Shown here piece by piece: positions 51,817-61,564 of a stretch of 64,000 bases of DNA. The translations under genes and the position numbers were made by a program. The stretch spans positions 1-64,000 of the forward strand of contig CAZYPK010000010.1 in NCBI GenBank assembly GCA_964649195.1. Reading direction: 5' to 3'. This DNA is from JTS-RE9 sp964649195. GTDB taxonomy: Bacteria; Planctomycetota; Phycisphaerae; Phycisphaerales; Phycisphaeraceae. Position 1 is the first letter of the stretch, and each line of letters opens with the position of its first letter. The notes below the pieces were generated by a model. The model was given only the letters and a program-made list of their open reading frames with translations, was not told the DNA's origin and searched no databases.

Positions 51817-54800
51817 TCATCGCGAAGGCTGCGGGGCGGGCGGGGGGAGATAGCTGCGTTTCGACAGCAGCCGGTTGAATTGCGTCGCCAGCGGAACGCG
51901 CGGCGCGGTAAACGCCAGGCGGAAGCCGACATCCGAGAATCCGAGGTTGGCGTACTGCAACCTCACCAGCGACTGAGGCTGATCGATGGCGACGGAAGGC
52001 GCGGACATCGCCGAGCCGCCGATGATGCGCAGGTGATCGTGCTTCTGAAAAAGCTCGTTGCACTGGCGGGCGTTGGTGACGTTCATCGCCGGTTCGGGCT
52101 GATCGAAGACATACTCGGCGACATTGCCGGCCAGGTGGCGCACGGCCGCGTCCGAGCCTTCGCCGACGCGGTGGAACAGGAGCATGCCGTCATCGGCATC
52201 GCCGGGCGCGCGGGCGCTGCGGCCTTCGAGTCGCTCCACGTCTTTGGGCCAGAAGATGTCGGCATCAGGCCAGGGTGCGGGCTTGTCCGCCGGCAAGCCG
52301 GCGACGAACGTCAGTTGCCTGCGCCAGGTCGCATCGCGCAGGTTGGGCGACTTCTCCGGCGAAGCGGCGGTGGCGGCCTTCCATTCCGCGCTGGTCGGCA
52401 GCCGGCAGCCCACCTGCCGCGCCGACAGCAGCGCGGCCTGCGGCGAGACGCGCTGCATCGGATGATCGCGCCGCGGCGGCTCCACCTTCAGCCCTTCAGC
52501 CAGCGCCAGCCCCTTGAGCCAGCGATCGCGCGCCTCGATCCCTTCACCGGTCCTCGACCACGTCCAGCCGCACGGCCCGCGCAGGTCCTCCACCTGCTCG
52601 GCGATGAACCGGTTATCCTTCAGATCCTTCCACAGCCCGGACGCGGCCGCGCCGAACTGCTCGATCGACATCTCCGTCGTCTGAATGAAAAACGCCGGCG
52701 TCTCCTGCCGGCCCGGATCGATCAGCACAAACGCGAGTTTGATGTTCTCCTTCGCGTAGGTGACGCGCGTGTCGCTTTCGATTGTCGCGCTCCAGCCCGC
52801 CGACGCGGGGCCGGCCTTGTTGACATCCAGCGCGAATTGATCCGGCTTCGCCGCCGCCATCTCGCCCAGGCCGGCCACGAAGCCGGCGACCTGCAATCCG
52901 TCCGCCTTCCCGTCCAGGTGCCGCACAAAGCGGTCGCGCAGCGCGGCGATGTGCCGGCGAAGCTCCGCTTCGTCCTTGGGCGGCTTCGATGCGGCGGCGC
53001 GGGCCTCGAAGAGAATCAGATTGAATCGGCTGCGGGCGTCCAGCGCATCGAGCGGGATCGCCAGCTCCGCCGCCGTCGGCGCCAGCGCGTCGATCTCCTT
53101 CTCGTCTTGAAGCAGACTGAAGCATCGGATCCATCGCTGCGAGGCGGCGGCGTTCAACTCGGTCCCGATCGCCTCGCGCCGCGGCGGGGCGAGCTCGGCC
53201 GCCCATGCCGCCAGTGAAGCACGGCTCGCCTGCTCGGCCGCCCACTCCTTCGCGCTCGCCGGCCAGGGACGATCCTTCAAATCCCCCAGCCTTCGCCACG
53301 ACGCCAGCGCAACTTCCGGCTGATCCGCCTTCACCTGGGCCGCCAGCTTCTGCAAGTCGTCCACGTTCTCCGACCCGGCGATCACTTCGAGGGCTTCGAT
53401 GCGCCCGATCACGGCCCTGCCCGCGTTGCCCGCGCGCCGATGGAGGTCCGCGAAGAGAGGATTCGCGCGCCACGCTTTCACTGTCGCCGCCGTTGCGGGC
53501 TGATCGGCGACCGGCTCATCGAGGAGCACCCCCGAATTGAGCCGGCGCTCGACGCTCATCATGCCTTCGATCAGGCCGCGCGCTTCATCGCGCCAGGCGA
53601 GATAGCTCTTCGCTTCACCCTGCCAGCCGCGGCGAATGACCTCGACCGGCTCTCCTGCGGCAACGCCTTTGGCATAGACCTGCGTCGCTCGGATGACGGC
53701 CTCCTCGCGCCGGCCTTCGGTCGCGGCCCTGTGCGCGGTGATCCATGCCGGGCCTGCGTCGGTCGTGGGCAGGGACGGTGCGATGTCGGCGTCGATCGCG
53801 CGAACCGCTTCCGCCAGCGCGTCGATGCGCGTCTTGAGGTTGTACCACTGGCCCGGCTTTTCCCGCAGTTGCCCGGCTGTCACGCTGCCGAGGATCGCGC
53901 GGGCCTGTTCCACGTGGAACCGCTTCAGGGCCTGCGAGGCAACGACCGACGGCTCGACGGCGCCGCGCAGAAAAGCATCCGCATCGCCCAGCACCGCAAT
54001 CATGGCAATGCCTGTCCGCTCGGCGAGTTGATCGAGCCTGCGACCGTTGTCGGCGATGCCCGCCTTCAGTTGCGGCCTGTTCATCGCTATGGGCGCGATC
54101 TCCCACATCGCGCGGACGGCCTCAGCCGCCCCGGCGCGGGCCTGCCTGAGCGGATCGAGCTGCGGAACCCCGGTGCGGGCGGCTTCATCGAGAAGACGAT
54201 CCACCTCGGCCAGACGCCTGCTCCAGTCGTCGGGCTTGCCGCGAGGATCGTCGCGCAGGCGTTCGTAGTCCGCGGCGACCTTGAGAAAGGCCAGCAGGGC
54301 CTCCCGCGTCGGTGCGTCGTCGGTTGTCGCCGGCAGGCGCTGGTCCTTCAGCGCCAGCTCGCGTTCGACGGTCTGATGCCAGGGCCCCTGAAGATAGTCC
54401 GCAAGCTGTCCGCTGAAAGAGGTCAGTTCACGGAGTGTCTCCGCGAGGGCTGCGAGGTCGGCATGCACATCGCCTGCCGGGGCCATGTCGCCGGCTTGCG
54501 CGAGGGCGTATTTGCCGAAGCCTGCCGCCGGTGTGTCCTTGCCATGAAGTTCCAGAAGCGCGACGCGCCGGGAGAGCTGATTCCACGATTCGGTGACGGG
54601 TTTCATCGCGGCCTTGAGCTCGATGACCTTGCCGATGGCGTCGAAAATGGCGGTGCCGGCGGCGGGGTTGACGCCGTCGGCACAGGTTCGCACAGCCTTG
54701 GCGCGCCGGCTCCAGCCGCGGGCTTCCCATTCATCGGCGAGGGATCGCAGGCCGGGCCACTGCGCCAGTGCCGATTCGATCTCCCTGATCCGTTCCAGCG

Positions 54801-56250
54801 CCTGCCGCCAGCGGGCGATGCCTTCTTCGGTGCGTGCGCCTGGCGGGGGGTTGGCCAGCAGCGCCTGCACGGGCGTGTCCGGCGCGCGGGCGAGGAGGCG
54901 CGGGTCCAGTTCGATGCCGCGGGCAAGGGCGTCGTCGAGCAGGGCGAGCACGGGCCGCAGGTCCTCGTCGCCGGCCAGCATTTCCCGCCGGGCCTGATCG
55001 AAGCGGCGGTGGATGATGCCGAACCAGTCGAAATAGGCATGGCACAATGCCTGCCAGGCGGCGGTTTCATCCTCCGTCAGGGCGCGGTCAGGTTGGCCAG
55101 GCATCCGGGGCGGGACCGGCTGCCGGCTGCCTGACATGAGCGAGGGCAGGATCACCGCCAGCAGGAGAACCAGGCCTGCCGCGCCGCCGGCGATCGCCAG
55201 CAGCGTCTTGCGGTTGGAAGGGGAGAACAGCCTGCCGAAGAAGGAGCGGATGCGGCCCGGGGCCTTCGGGCCGGGCTGCGCGACGGAGCGGGGGGCAGCG
55301 GCCTTGGCGGGCAACTCGCCCCGGCGGGAGGCTTCGATCTCCGCCTGCACTGCGGCGATGAACGGGGGATCGACCGAGTAGGGGATATCCGTCACCAGCG
55401 GAAGGCCGGCGGGCGAGACGCGAAGACAGCGGAATGCCGCGGCATTGGGAACCCCCGCGAAAAGGTCGGCCCACGTTTCATCCAGCCGATAGAGCACCAG
55501 CGCGGGAACGTCGGGCTGCACGATGGAATCGAGGAAAGCCGACCATGCGGCGAGCACCTGCCCGGCCGATTCGCCGCAGGCCGGCACGCGCATGGTGGTG
55601 AATTCGAGGCGGACGGACCAGTGCGTGTTGCCTTCGTCGTACATGCCCATGTAAACGCGGTACTCGCCCCAGTTCCGGCCGATCTGGTAGAGCAGGCGGC
55701 AGAGGCCTTCGTGGTCGGGGCTGAACTCGGGCCTGTCCGCAAGCTGCGCCAGCGGCCCTGGTCCGGGCGAAGGCTCGGGAAGATCCGCTTCTTCTTTGGC
55801 CAGTGCATGGAGCTGCGACTGGAAGGAATCCATCAGCGCCCGCATCTCCTGGGCCGTGGCTGCGCCGAGGCAGGCTTCCTCGACGTGCTGAAGGCGGGGC
55901 AGCACGTGGCGGATGGCCCATCGGGAAGAGAGGCCCTTGCAGTGAGCGCAGACGACCATGGGATACTGCTCGCGGCCCTTGCCGTCGCGCGAGGACCAGA
56001 GCCTGCCGACGATGACGGCAGCGGGCATGTGCCAGACGAAGACATGGCGGAAGCCTTCCAGCCGCTGGCTTTCGGTCAGGCGGTCCCACTCGCCGCGGTC
56101 GAGGTTGTCGCGCACGCCGGCGGTGTAGAGCCAGCTCTTGACCTGCACGAGCTGTTCCGTACACATGCCGATGTCGTCGATGTGATCGTCCCATCCGGGA
56201 TGTTTCCCGAACGCGGCCAGGTGGATGGTACCGGCGCGATCTTCAGTCAT
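51817..56250 (-). CDS. TagF-TM-FGE-like fusion protein, T6SS regulator candidate
   Basis: A protein of about 1477 residues in three parts. The N-terminal 150 residues are a TagF domain (HLAAFGKHPGWDDHID near the start, then WHMPAAVIVGRLWSSRDG), the family that post-translationally represses T6SS firing. A single TM segment (LLAIAGGAAGLVLLLAVILPSL) lies near residues 350-372. Then come about 800 residues of helical sequence and a C-terminal FGE/SUMF1-like domain from about residue 1170 (ETPAFFIQTTEMSIEQFG, CRLPTSAEWKAA, LAGNVAEYVFD, DVGFRLAFTAPR). The last domain and the overall plan mirror the convergent pseudokinase fusion. TagF is normally free-standing or fused to PppA; fusion to an FGE-like domain is unusual. 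Start at the ATG with GGAG eleven bases upstream. Confidence 0.82.
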   Translation of the reverse strand: MTEDRAGTIHLAAFGKHPGWDDHIDDIGMCTEQLVQVKSWLYTAGVRDNLDRGEWDRLTESQRLEGFRHVFVWHMPAAVIVGRLWSSRDGKGREQYPMVVCAHCKGLSSRWAIRHVLPRLQHVEEACLGAATAQEMRALMDSFQSQLHALAKEEADLPEPSPGPGPLAQLADRPEFSPDHEGLCRLLYQIGRNWGEYRVYMGMYDEGNTHWSVRLEFTTMRVPACGESAGQVLAAWSAFLDSIVQPDVPALVLYRLDETWADLFAGVPNAAAFRCLRVSPAGLPLVTDIPYSVDPPFIAAVQAEIEASRRGELPAKAAAPRSVAQPGPKAPGRIRSFFGRLFSPSNRKTLLAIAGGAAGLVLLLAVILPSLMSGSRQPVPPRMPGQPDRALTEDETAAWQALCHAYFDWFGIIHRRFDQARREMLAGDEDLRPVLALLDDALARGIELDPRLLARAPDTPVQALLANPPPGARTEEGIARWRQALERIREIESALAQWPGLRSLADEWEARGWSRRAKAVRTCADGVNPAAGTAIFDAIGKVIELKAAMKPVTESWNQLSRRVALLELHGKDTPAAGFGKYALAQAGDMAPAGDVHADLAALAETLRELTSFSGQLADYLQGPWHQTVERELALKDQRLPATTDDAPTREALLAFLKVAADYERLRDDPRGKPDDWSRRLAEVDRLLDEAARTGVPQLDPLRQARAGAAEAVRAMWEIAPIAMNRPQLKAGIADNGRRLDQLAERTGIAMIAVLGDADAFLRGAVEPSVVASQALKRFHVEQARAILGSVTAGQLREKPGQWYNLKTRIDALAEAVRAIDADIAPSLPTTDAGPAWITAHRAATEGRREEAVIRATQVYAKGVAAGEPVEVIRRGWQGEAKSYLAWRDEARGLIEGMMSVERRLNSGVLLDEPVADQPATAATVKAWRANPLFADLHRRAGNAGRAVIGRIEALEVIAGSENVDDLQKLAAQVKADQPEVALASWRRLGDLKDRPWPASAKEWAAEQASRASLAAWAAELAPPRREAIGTELNAAASQRWIRCFSLLQDEKEIDALAPTAAELAIPLDALDARSRFNLILFEARAAASKPPKDEAELRRHIAALRDRFVRHLDGKADGLQVAGFVAGLGEMAAAKPDQFALDVNKAGPASAGWSATIESDTRVTYAKENIKLAFVLIDPGRQETPAFFIQTTEMSIEQFGAAASGLWKDLKDNRFIAEQVEDLRGPCGWTWSRTGEGIEARDRWLKGLALAEGLKVEPPRRDHPMQRVSPQAALLSARQVGCRLPTSAEWKAATAASPEKSPNLRDATWRRQLTFVAGLPADKPAPWPDADIFWPKDVERLEGRSARAPGDADDGMLLFHRVGEGSDAAVRHLAGNVAEYVFDQPEPAMNVTNARQCNELFQKHDHLRIIGGSAMSAPSVAIDQPQSLVRLQYANLGFSDVGFRLAFTAPRVPLATQFNRLLSKRSYLPPPAPQPSR

Positions 56251-56343
56251 GAGCGGAATCACTCCATGTCAGGACGCGGAGAGGGGGACTGGCGGCGGCA
56301 GGGACGCGGGTCACGGCGAGGGCCGCGACTGCGACCGCGCGGG

Positions 56344-59300
56344 CTACTTCTTGAAGTCATTCTTCAGTGAGGGCCATTTATCGAAGTCCGGCAGCTTGGG
56401 ATCGAACGTCAGCCCGATCCAGTGCCTGCGCTTCTGGTTCCTGGTTTCAATCAGCACATCCGTTCCCGGATGCCTGGCCTGCCGGCTGTCGAGCCAGAGT
56501 TCCAGAAGAGGCCAGGGCGATTGGGGCATCCATTCGTCGGCGGGCTTCTCCCGATTCGAATCAGGGAAGTAAAGGAACGCGATCGGCACGGCGGCATCGT
56601 GAGCGTAACCGGTCCTGTCGCGGCCGATCTCGTGGCGGGCATCGCCGAGCCGGACCTGGAAATCGTACTGGCCCTTGCCGCGATTCTGATCGGACGCGGG
56701 GACCAGCTTGCAGGCGAGGCTGGCGATGAACGGTTTATCGCGGTCCGCGCCTTTGTTGGGCACGCACAGCGCGTCGAGCACGGCGTACATCCGCTCCAGC
56801 AGATCCTTGCGCCCCTGCGGAGGTTCGCCGCCCTTGAGCAGGGCGATGCAGTCGGCGAGGGTCTTATTGAGGTCAGCGGTCTCGCCTGCACCGAGCGTGC
56901 CGGGGTTGAAGCGTCGTGCCGATCCGCCGAGGTTGAGCTTGCGGACCTGGACGTAGGCGTCGGCGAGTTCCTCCGGCGTCAGGGCCTTGGTGCGGTCGCC
57001 GTCGCGGACCAGAGGAAAGCGGGCGGCCCTCTGCTCGCTGAGCAGGTGGTCGGCGGCGGCGGTGGTCTGCCGGTCTCGCTCTGTACCGAGCGCATTGAGC
57101 ATGTGGAGCATCATCTGCCACCAGTAGGCCGGCGAATCGGGCATGACGTACTTGCTGACGAAGATGTCCGACCTGAGCTCCAGGATGTTGTCGATCTCCA
57201 CGTCATTGCCCAGCGCCAGCCAGTTTTTGAGTTTGGAGTTGCAGGTCTCATTCAAGTTGCGGTTGAAGCGGGTCAGCTCTTTGTCGAGGGTCGCGATCGC
57301 CTTGTCGATGTTCCGGTCCAGTTCGGTCGCGGCAGGGGCGTCGGCCGGCCGCAGCTCTTTCAGGGCCTTGATGCTCGCTTCGGTCAGGGTATTCAACTGG
57401 CCGTTGATGTGGGCGGGATCGAGGCCGTGAAGGGCGTTCAGCAACAGCCTCCACTCCTTGGGGCCCTCGAAGCGGGCATCCTTGTCGATGGCGCTTGTCC
57501 AGTAAGTCAGATGCTCCTGGCGGTAGTCGTCGAGGCTGCTTGAGACGGCATCGAGCCGGGGCTTGTGCTGCGCCGGTTCGACCGACTTGGCGCTCCAGGC
57601 GGCGGCCGTCGCCATGACCTGCGTGATGGTCTTCATGCGCGCCGGGTGGAATTCGGGGGTAAAATCACCGGGCTGCGCGAAACCGGCGGTCAGGGCGATG
57701 ACCGGCCTGTTGAGCCGGCCCAGCTTCGCCGGGTCGATCAGCTTGTCCGTCTTCCAGCGCTCGACCGAATCGGGCGCGGCATCGAGCAGCGCGGCGGCCA
57801 TCTCGAACTTGCGGCCCCGTTCGCACAGATCGATCATGCCCAGCGCGGCGGTCCACGCCCGCTGGTTCGTGTCGGCGGGGCCGCCGGGCGTCAGCGGCTG
57901 GGGCATCGCGGCCTGACCCGCCTTCACCTTCTCGCGCAGCTCGCGCAACTGCGCCGAAAGACGCTGCCCCGCCGCCTCGACCTCCTCGGCGGCGAATACC
58001 AGCTTCGCATCCGGGTCCGTATCCGTCAGCGCCTTGTTCGCCGCGTCGTACATGTTGAAGCGGACGACGAAGATGTGCATGTTCCCGCCCGCAGTGCCGG
58101 CGGCGCGCAGCAACTGGCTTTCATAAGACGCCCACCGGTCCCGCAGCGAGTCCAGGTCTCGGCCCACCTGGTTCTCCATCGCGGTGCGCCCTTCCCTGAG
58201 CTTCTTCTGCGTCATCTCCAATAGCGGCAGAGCGGTCCGCGCGGCCGGATCGAGGGCGTCGATCGGTTCGACCGCCTTCAGCAGCACGCCGTACTCCTGC
58301 CTTGCCCGGGTCAGCACTTCGGTCTCGACCTTCTGCCTGACCGTGGCGAACTGGTTCTCTTCCGTGAGCCTGACCTTCAGAGAATCCTGCACGTTCTTCA
58401 GCGCGGCATCGAGCCTGACGAACGTGCCCTGCGGCGCGGCGCCGCCCGGTACGAGCCGCCAGAGGACGGCAAACTTCTCGCGCCAGTTCCCCGTCACCTG
58501 GTCGTAGATCAGCTTGGACTGCACCGGCGGATCGGGCACAACCTGAAGCAGCGCCAGTTCCGCCTGGGTGTGTGCGTCCAGCGCATCGCGCAGGGCGGTG
58601 ATGCGGATGAGCATCGAGTCGCCGGCGCCGGCGGTCGCCTGTCCGCTCGCGCTGACCTGGCTGGCCCAGTGGGAGGTGAAGGCGGCGACACCGGTGTCGA
58701 TCGCCGCGGTCAGTTCGGCTTCGGACCCGACCATTGCCGCGGCGATCAGCCGCTGCCGGGCCGGATCGTTCTGTTTCGCCTCGTTCTGCTGGCACCAGGC
58801 GACGACGCGCTCCATGGTGATCTTGTCGTTGGTTTCGTAGCCGGCGTACTGATCATCGGTGAGGATCAGCCGCAGCAGGGGCGAGATTTCGATCAGCGGC
58901 GCGTCCCGGAGTTGGATATTGTCGCGGCGGCAGGCCTCGATGCGGAGCAGTTGTTCGAGGGCGGCGACGGCGTGAGGCCGCCTGACCGGATCGTTCCAAA
59001 GGGCGGTATCGCTGCGCAAAGCGGACATGGCGGCATCGGCGGCGGGTCGGAGCAGGCCGACTTCCACCCACCGGCGGAAGGCGTCCTGGCGCATGGTGTT
59101 CAGGTCGGCGGTGGGCCAGATGCGGAAAATGCCCGGAACCTCGATGCGCATCGCCGGGTCTTCGATCTGCTTCAGGGCGTCGGCATAGAAGTCGCGGATG
59201 CGCACCGTCGTGCTGCCGTGGACCAGTTGCCCGTTGGCGCGGTAGTTCCAGAACGGCGGGCCGAGCTTGTCGTACTCGATGATCGGCGCTTTGCCGACGT

Positions 59301-60744
59301 TGGCGGCGGCGACAGGCCAGTCCTTCGAGGCCTTGCCCATGCGCGATTCGAGCGTGCTCGCCCCCAGCCAGGAGAGCGCCGCCAGGACGAGCGCCGCGGC
59401 GAAGCCGGTGCCCAGCAGCGCGATCTTGCGCCGCCGCTTGAGGCTGCGCGTGTTGGTCGCGCGGGTCACCAGCCCTTTCTCGCGGAACACTTTCTTCAGG
59501 AACAGATCGCGGAGGAAGTAAGCCCGGCTCTTTTCCCAGATCGGCGTCTGGAGCGACTCGACGGAAATGCCCAGCGCCTCGGCCAGGTCCGCATCCAGCG
59601 CTTTGCCTTCCTGCAGCGAGGAGGTGAAGTAGATGCCGCGCAGGAACAGCGGCATGCCCGACCATGTGTTGGTCGTGAAGATCAGTTCCAGGTAGCGCTT
59701 GAGCCGCGGGCCGATGCGCTGGAGGCTGTCGGGGAAGGCGAAAAGGTCATCGACCTGGTCCAGCCGCGGGGCATCGGGTGAGTCGGTGTGGACGGGATCG
59801 AGCAGCAGGCCCATGCGGCGTCGGCGCAGGCGCTGGGCGACCTGGTCCAGGTGTCTTTCGACGACGGCGGGATCGAACGGCTCATCGAGGCCGGCGGGGT
59901 TGGACCAGCCGAGCATCTGGTGCTGCCTTTCGACATCATCGAGGCGCTCGAAGAACTGCCGGCAGCCGTTGATCAGGTCGCACTTGGTGATGACGAGGAA
60001 GACGGGGAACCGGACACCGAGCACGGCCTGGATCTTGTCGAGCTGCTGGGCGATGCGTCCGCCCTTGCGCTGGATTTCATCGGAGCCGTCCTTGATGAGG
60101 CTGTCGGCGGGGATGACCAGCAGCAGGCCGTTGATCGGGCAGTTGGGCCGATGCTTGGCGAGCATGCGGAGGAAGGTCTCCCATTCGTTGGTGGTGGTGG
60201 CATCAACTTCCTCGAACAGGAGCCTGCCTGCGGTGTCCAGCAGGACGGCATCCATGGCGAACCACCAGTCCATGTTGATGGTGCCGCCGGTGCCGGCCTG
60301 GGGTTTGTTCAGGTTCGGCAAGCCGAGATTGGAGTGCTCAATGGCCTGGGACTTGCCCGATCCCGGCTCGCCGATGATGAGAAACCAGGGCAGAAAGTAG
60401 AGGTCTTTGCCCTTGGCTTCGAAGACGCGGAGGCCCTCGAGGAACTTCTTGTGCAGGTCGTCGAGTTGGGCGAGCTTGCGCGGGTCGCTGACCCCGCCGA
60501 CGTTCGCGCCCGTGCCCTGGCTGACTTCGCCGACAAATCCTCGCGCCTTGCGCCTGGCGGCCCTGCGGAGGAAGAAGGCGTAGATGCTCAGGGCGACGGC
60601 CATCAGGGCTGCGCCGATCACGATCACCCACAGGTAATCCGAGAACAGCCAGCGGACCAGCCCCAGCACGCCGCCACCGGTGACGACCGCGGCGGTGACT
60701 TTCACGCCCGGCGACATCTGGGATAGGGATGGTGTCGAATCCAT
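56344..60744 (-). CDS. tssM: T6SS inner-membrane protein TssM (IcmF)
   Basis: About 1466 residues, at the long end for the family. Two TM helices lie near residues 14-33 and 38-58, and a third near 440-460. Between them is a cytoplasmic NTPase domain with an intact Walker A, GEPGSGKS at 125-132, followed by VLLDTAGRLLFEE, the family's Walker B/switch region, and GLLLVIPADSLI. The large C-terminal periplasmic part contains the helical and beta regions that contact TssJ. With TssL it forms the membrane channel complex. An AGGA ten bases upstream of the ATG giving MDSTPS supports this start over a TTG nine bases earlier. tssL precedes it by 37 bases. Confidence 0.95.
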   Translation of the reverse strand: MDSTPSLSQMSPGVKVTAAVVTGGGVLGLVRWLFSDYLWVIVIGAALMAVALSIYAFFLRRAARRKARGFVGEVSQGTGANVGGVSDPRKLAQLDDLHKKFLEGLRVFEAKGKDLYFLPWFLIIGEPGSGKSQAIEHSNLGLPNLNKPQAGTGGTINMDWWFAMDAVLLDTAGRLLFEEVDATTTNEWETFLRMLAKHRPNCPINGLLLVIPADSLIKDGSDEIQRKGGRIAQQLDKIQAVLGVRFPVFLVITKCDLINGCRQFFERLDDVERQHQMLGWSNPAGLDEPFDPAVVERHLDQVAQRLRRRRMGLLLDPVHTDSPDAPRLDQVDDLFAFPDSLQRIGPRLKRYLELIFTTNTWSGMPLFLRGIYFTSSLQEGKALDADLAEALGISVESLQTPIWEKSRAYFLRDLFLKKVFREKGLVTRATNTRSLKRRRKIALLGTGFAAALVLAALSWLGASTLESRMGKASKDWPVAAANVGKAPIIEYDKLGPPFWNYRANGQLVHGSTTVRIRDFYADALKQIEDPAMRIEVPGIFRIWPTADLNTMRQDAFRRWVEVGLLRPAADAAMSALRSDTALWNDPVRRPHAVAALEQLLRIEACRRDNIQLRDAPLIEISPLLRLILTDDQYAGYETNDKITMERVVAWCQQNEAKQNDPARQRLIAAAMVGSEAELTAAIDTGVAAFTSHWASQVSASGQATAGAGDSMLIRITALRDALDAHTQAELALLQVVPDPPVQSKLIYDQVTGNWREKFAVLWRLVPGGAAPQGTFVRLDAALKNVQDSLKVRLTEENQFATVRQKVETEVLTRARQEYGVLLKAVEPIDALDPAARTALPLLEMTQKKLREGRTAMENQVGRDLDSLRDRWASYESQLLRAAGTAGGNMHIFVVRFNMYDAANKALTDTDPDAKLVFAAEEVEAAGQRLSAQLRELREKVKAGQAAMPQPLTPGGPADTNQRAWTAALGMIDLCERGRKFEMAAALLDAAPDSVERWKTDKLIDPAKLGRLNRPVIALTAGFAQPGDFTPEFHPARMKTITQVMATAAAWSAKSVEPAQHKPRLDAVSSSLDDYRQEHLTYWTSAIDKDARFEGPKEWRLLLNALHGLDPAHINGQLNTLTEASIKALKELRPADAPAATELDRNIDKAIATLDKELTRFNRNLNETCNSKLKNWLALGNDVEIDNILELRSDIFVSKYVMPDSPAYWWQMMLHMLNALGTERDRQTTAAADHLLSEQRAARFPLVRDGDRTKALTPEELADAYVQVRKLNLGGSARRFNPGTLGAGETADLNKTLADCIALLKGGEPPQGRKDLLERMYAVLDALCVPNKGADRDKPFIASLACKLVPASDQNRGKGQYDFQVRLGDARHEIGRDRTGYAHDAAVPIAFLYFPDSNREKPADEWMPQSPWPLLELWLDSRQARHPGTDVLIETRNQKRRHWIGLTFDPKLPDFDKWPSLKNDFKK

Positions 60745-60781
60745 GGCTTCCAATTCCTGGGTGCGAGAGTGTCAGGGGCGG

Positions 60782-61483
60782 TCAGGGCGTTGAGGGTGGG
60801 CCAGGGGGCGAGTAGGTGCGGATATTGTCCAGCACGCTGGTCAATGTGCCGGCATGCTGCTGATAGAGCAACAGATTGCCTACGAACATGGCGATGATGA
60901 ACGCACACAGCGCGATGACGATCTTCGTCAGAGACCTCGAGAGCGGTTCCAGGATGACGGGCGGATGCAGATGCTCATAGGCATCGGGGCAGATCAGGGC
61001 CGTGTCTTCGGTCTCCATCTGGCCGCGAATGCGGGCGGCGATCTGGGCGTTGAGGCGGCGCAGGTGTTCGGGCTGACCGGCCCACACGCCGGTGAACCCC
61101 AGTCCGATGCAGGTATAAAACACCGCCAGCCGTTCGTTGGCGGCGTCGCTGCGGTCCTGCATTGTTTCCTCCAGTTCGTCGAAGAACTTCTGATCGCCCG
61201 CGCGCTCGGTCCAGAACTCGACCTGCAAGGGCTCCCATGCCGTCGCCAGATCGAGCTTGCTCGAAAGGATCATCGAATCGACGAAGTAAACCAGCGGACG
61301 CTCCATCTTCGCCAGGGCATCGGTCGTCGCGGGCAAGGCCGCGGCCCTGGACTTCATCTGCGCCAGCAGCGACTTGATGGCCAACTGCGCCTGGACGGCG
61401 TCGAAGTGTCCGCCCTTGCGGCCGGAGCGATTCAGCCGGCACACATAAAGCAACAACGGTTCACACAATTCCAGCAGCGTCAT
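60782..61483 (-). CDS. tssL: T6SS inner-membrane protein TssL (DotU)
   Basis: A 233-residue DotU-family protein. The N-terminal cytoplasmic helical bundle has the typical LCEPLLLYVC start, and YFVDSMILSS, FFDELEE and AVFYTCIGLGFTGVW blocks of the family. One TM helix (IVIALCAFIIAMFVGNLLLY) lies at about 190-209 and only about 24 residues follow it, so there is no OmpA-like peptidoglycan-binding domain; anchoring must come from elsewhere. It links the TssM complex to the baseplate through TssK. The gene lies between tssK and tssM in a single-strand run. Confidence 0.94.
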   Translation of the reverse strand: MTLLELCEPLLLYVCRLNRSGRKGGHFDAVQAQLAIKSLLAQMKSRAAALPATTDALAKMERPLVYFVDSMILSSKLDLATAWEPLQVEFWTERAGDQKFFDELEETMQDRSDAANERLAVFYTCIGLGFTGVWAGQPEHLRRLNAQIAARIRGQMETEDTALICPDAYEHLHPPVILEPLSRSLTKIVIALCAFIIAMFVGNLLLYQQHAGTLTSVLDNIRTYSPPGPPSTP

Positions 61484-61564
61484 GATCCGGTTCCTCGCCA
61501 GACGAAAATGCCGGCCTCATTCTAACGCATTCGTATCCGATGGACGATGGCCCCCGCCCGCCGC

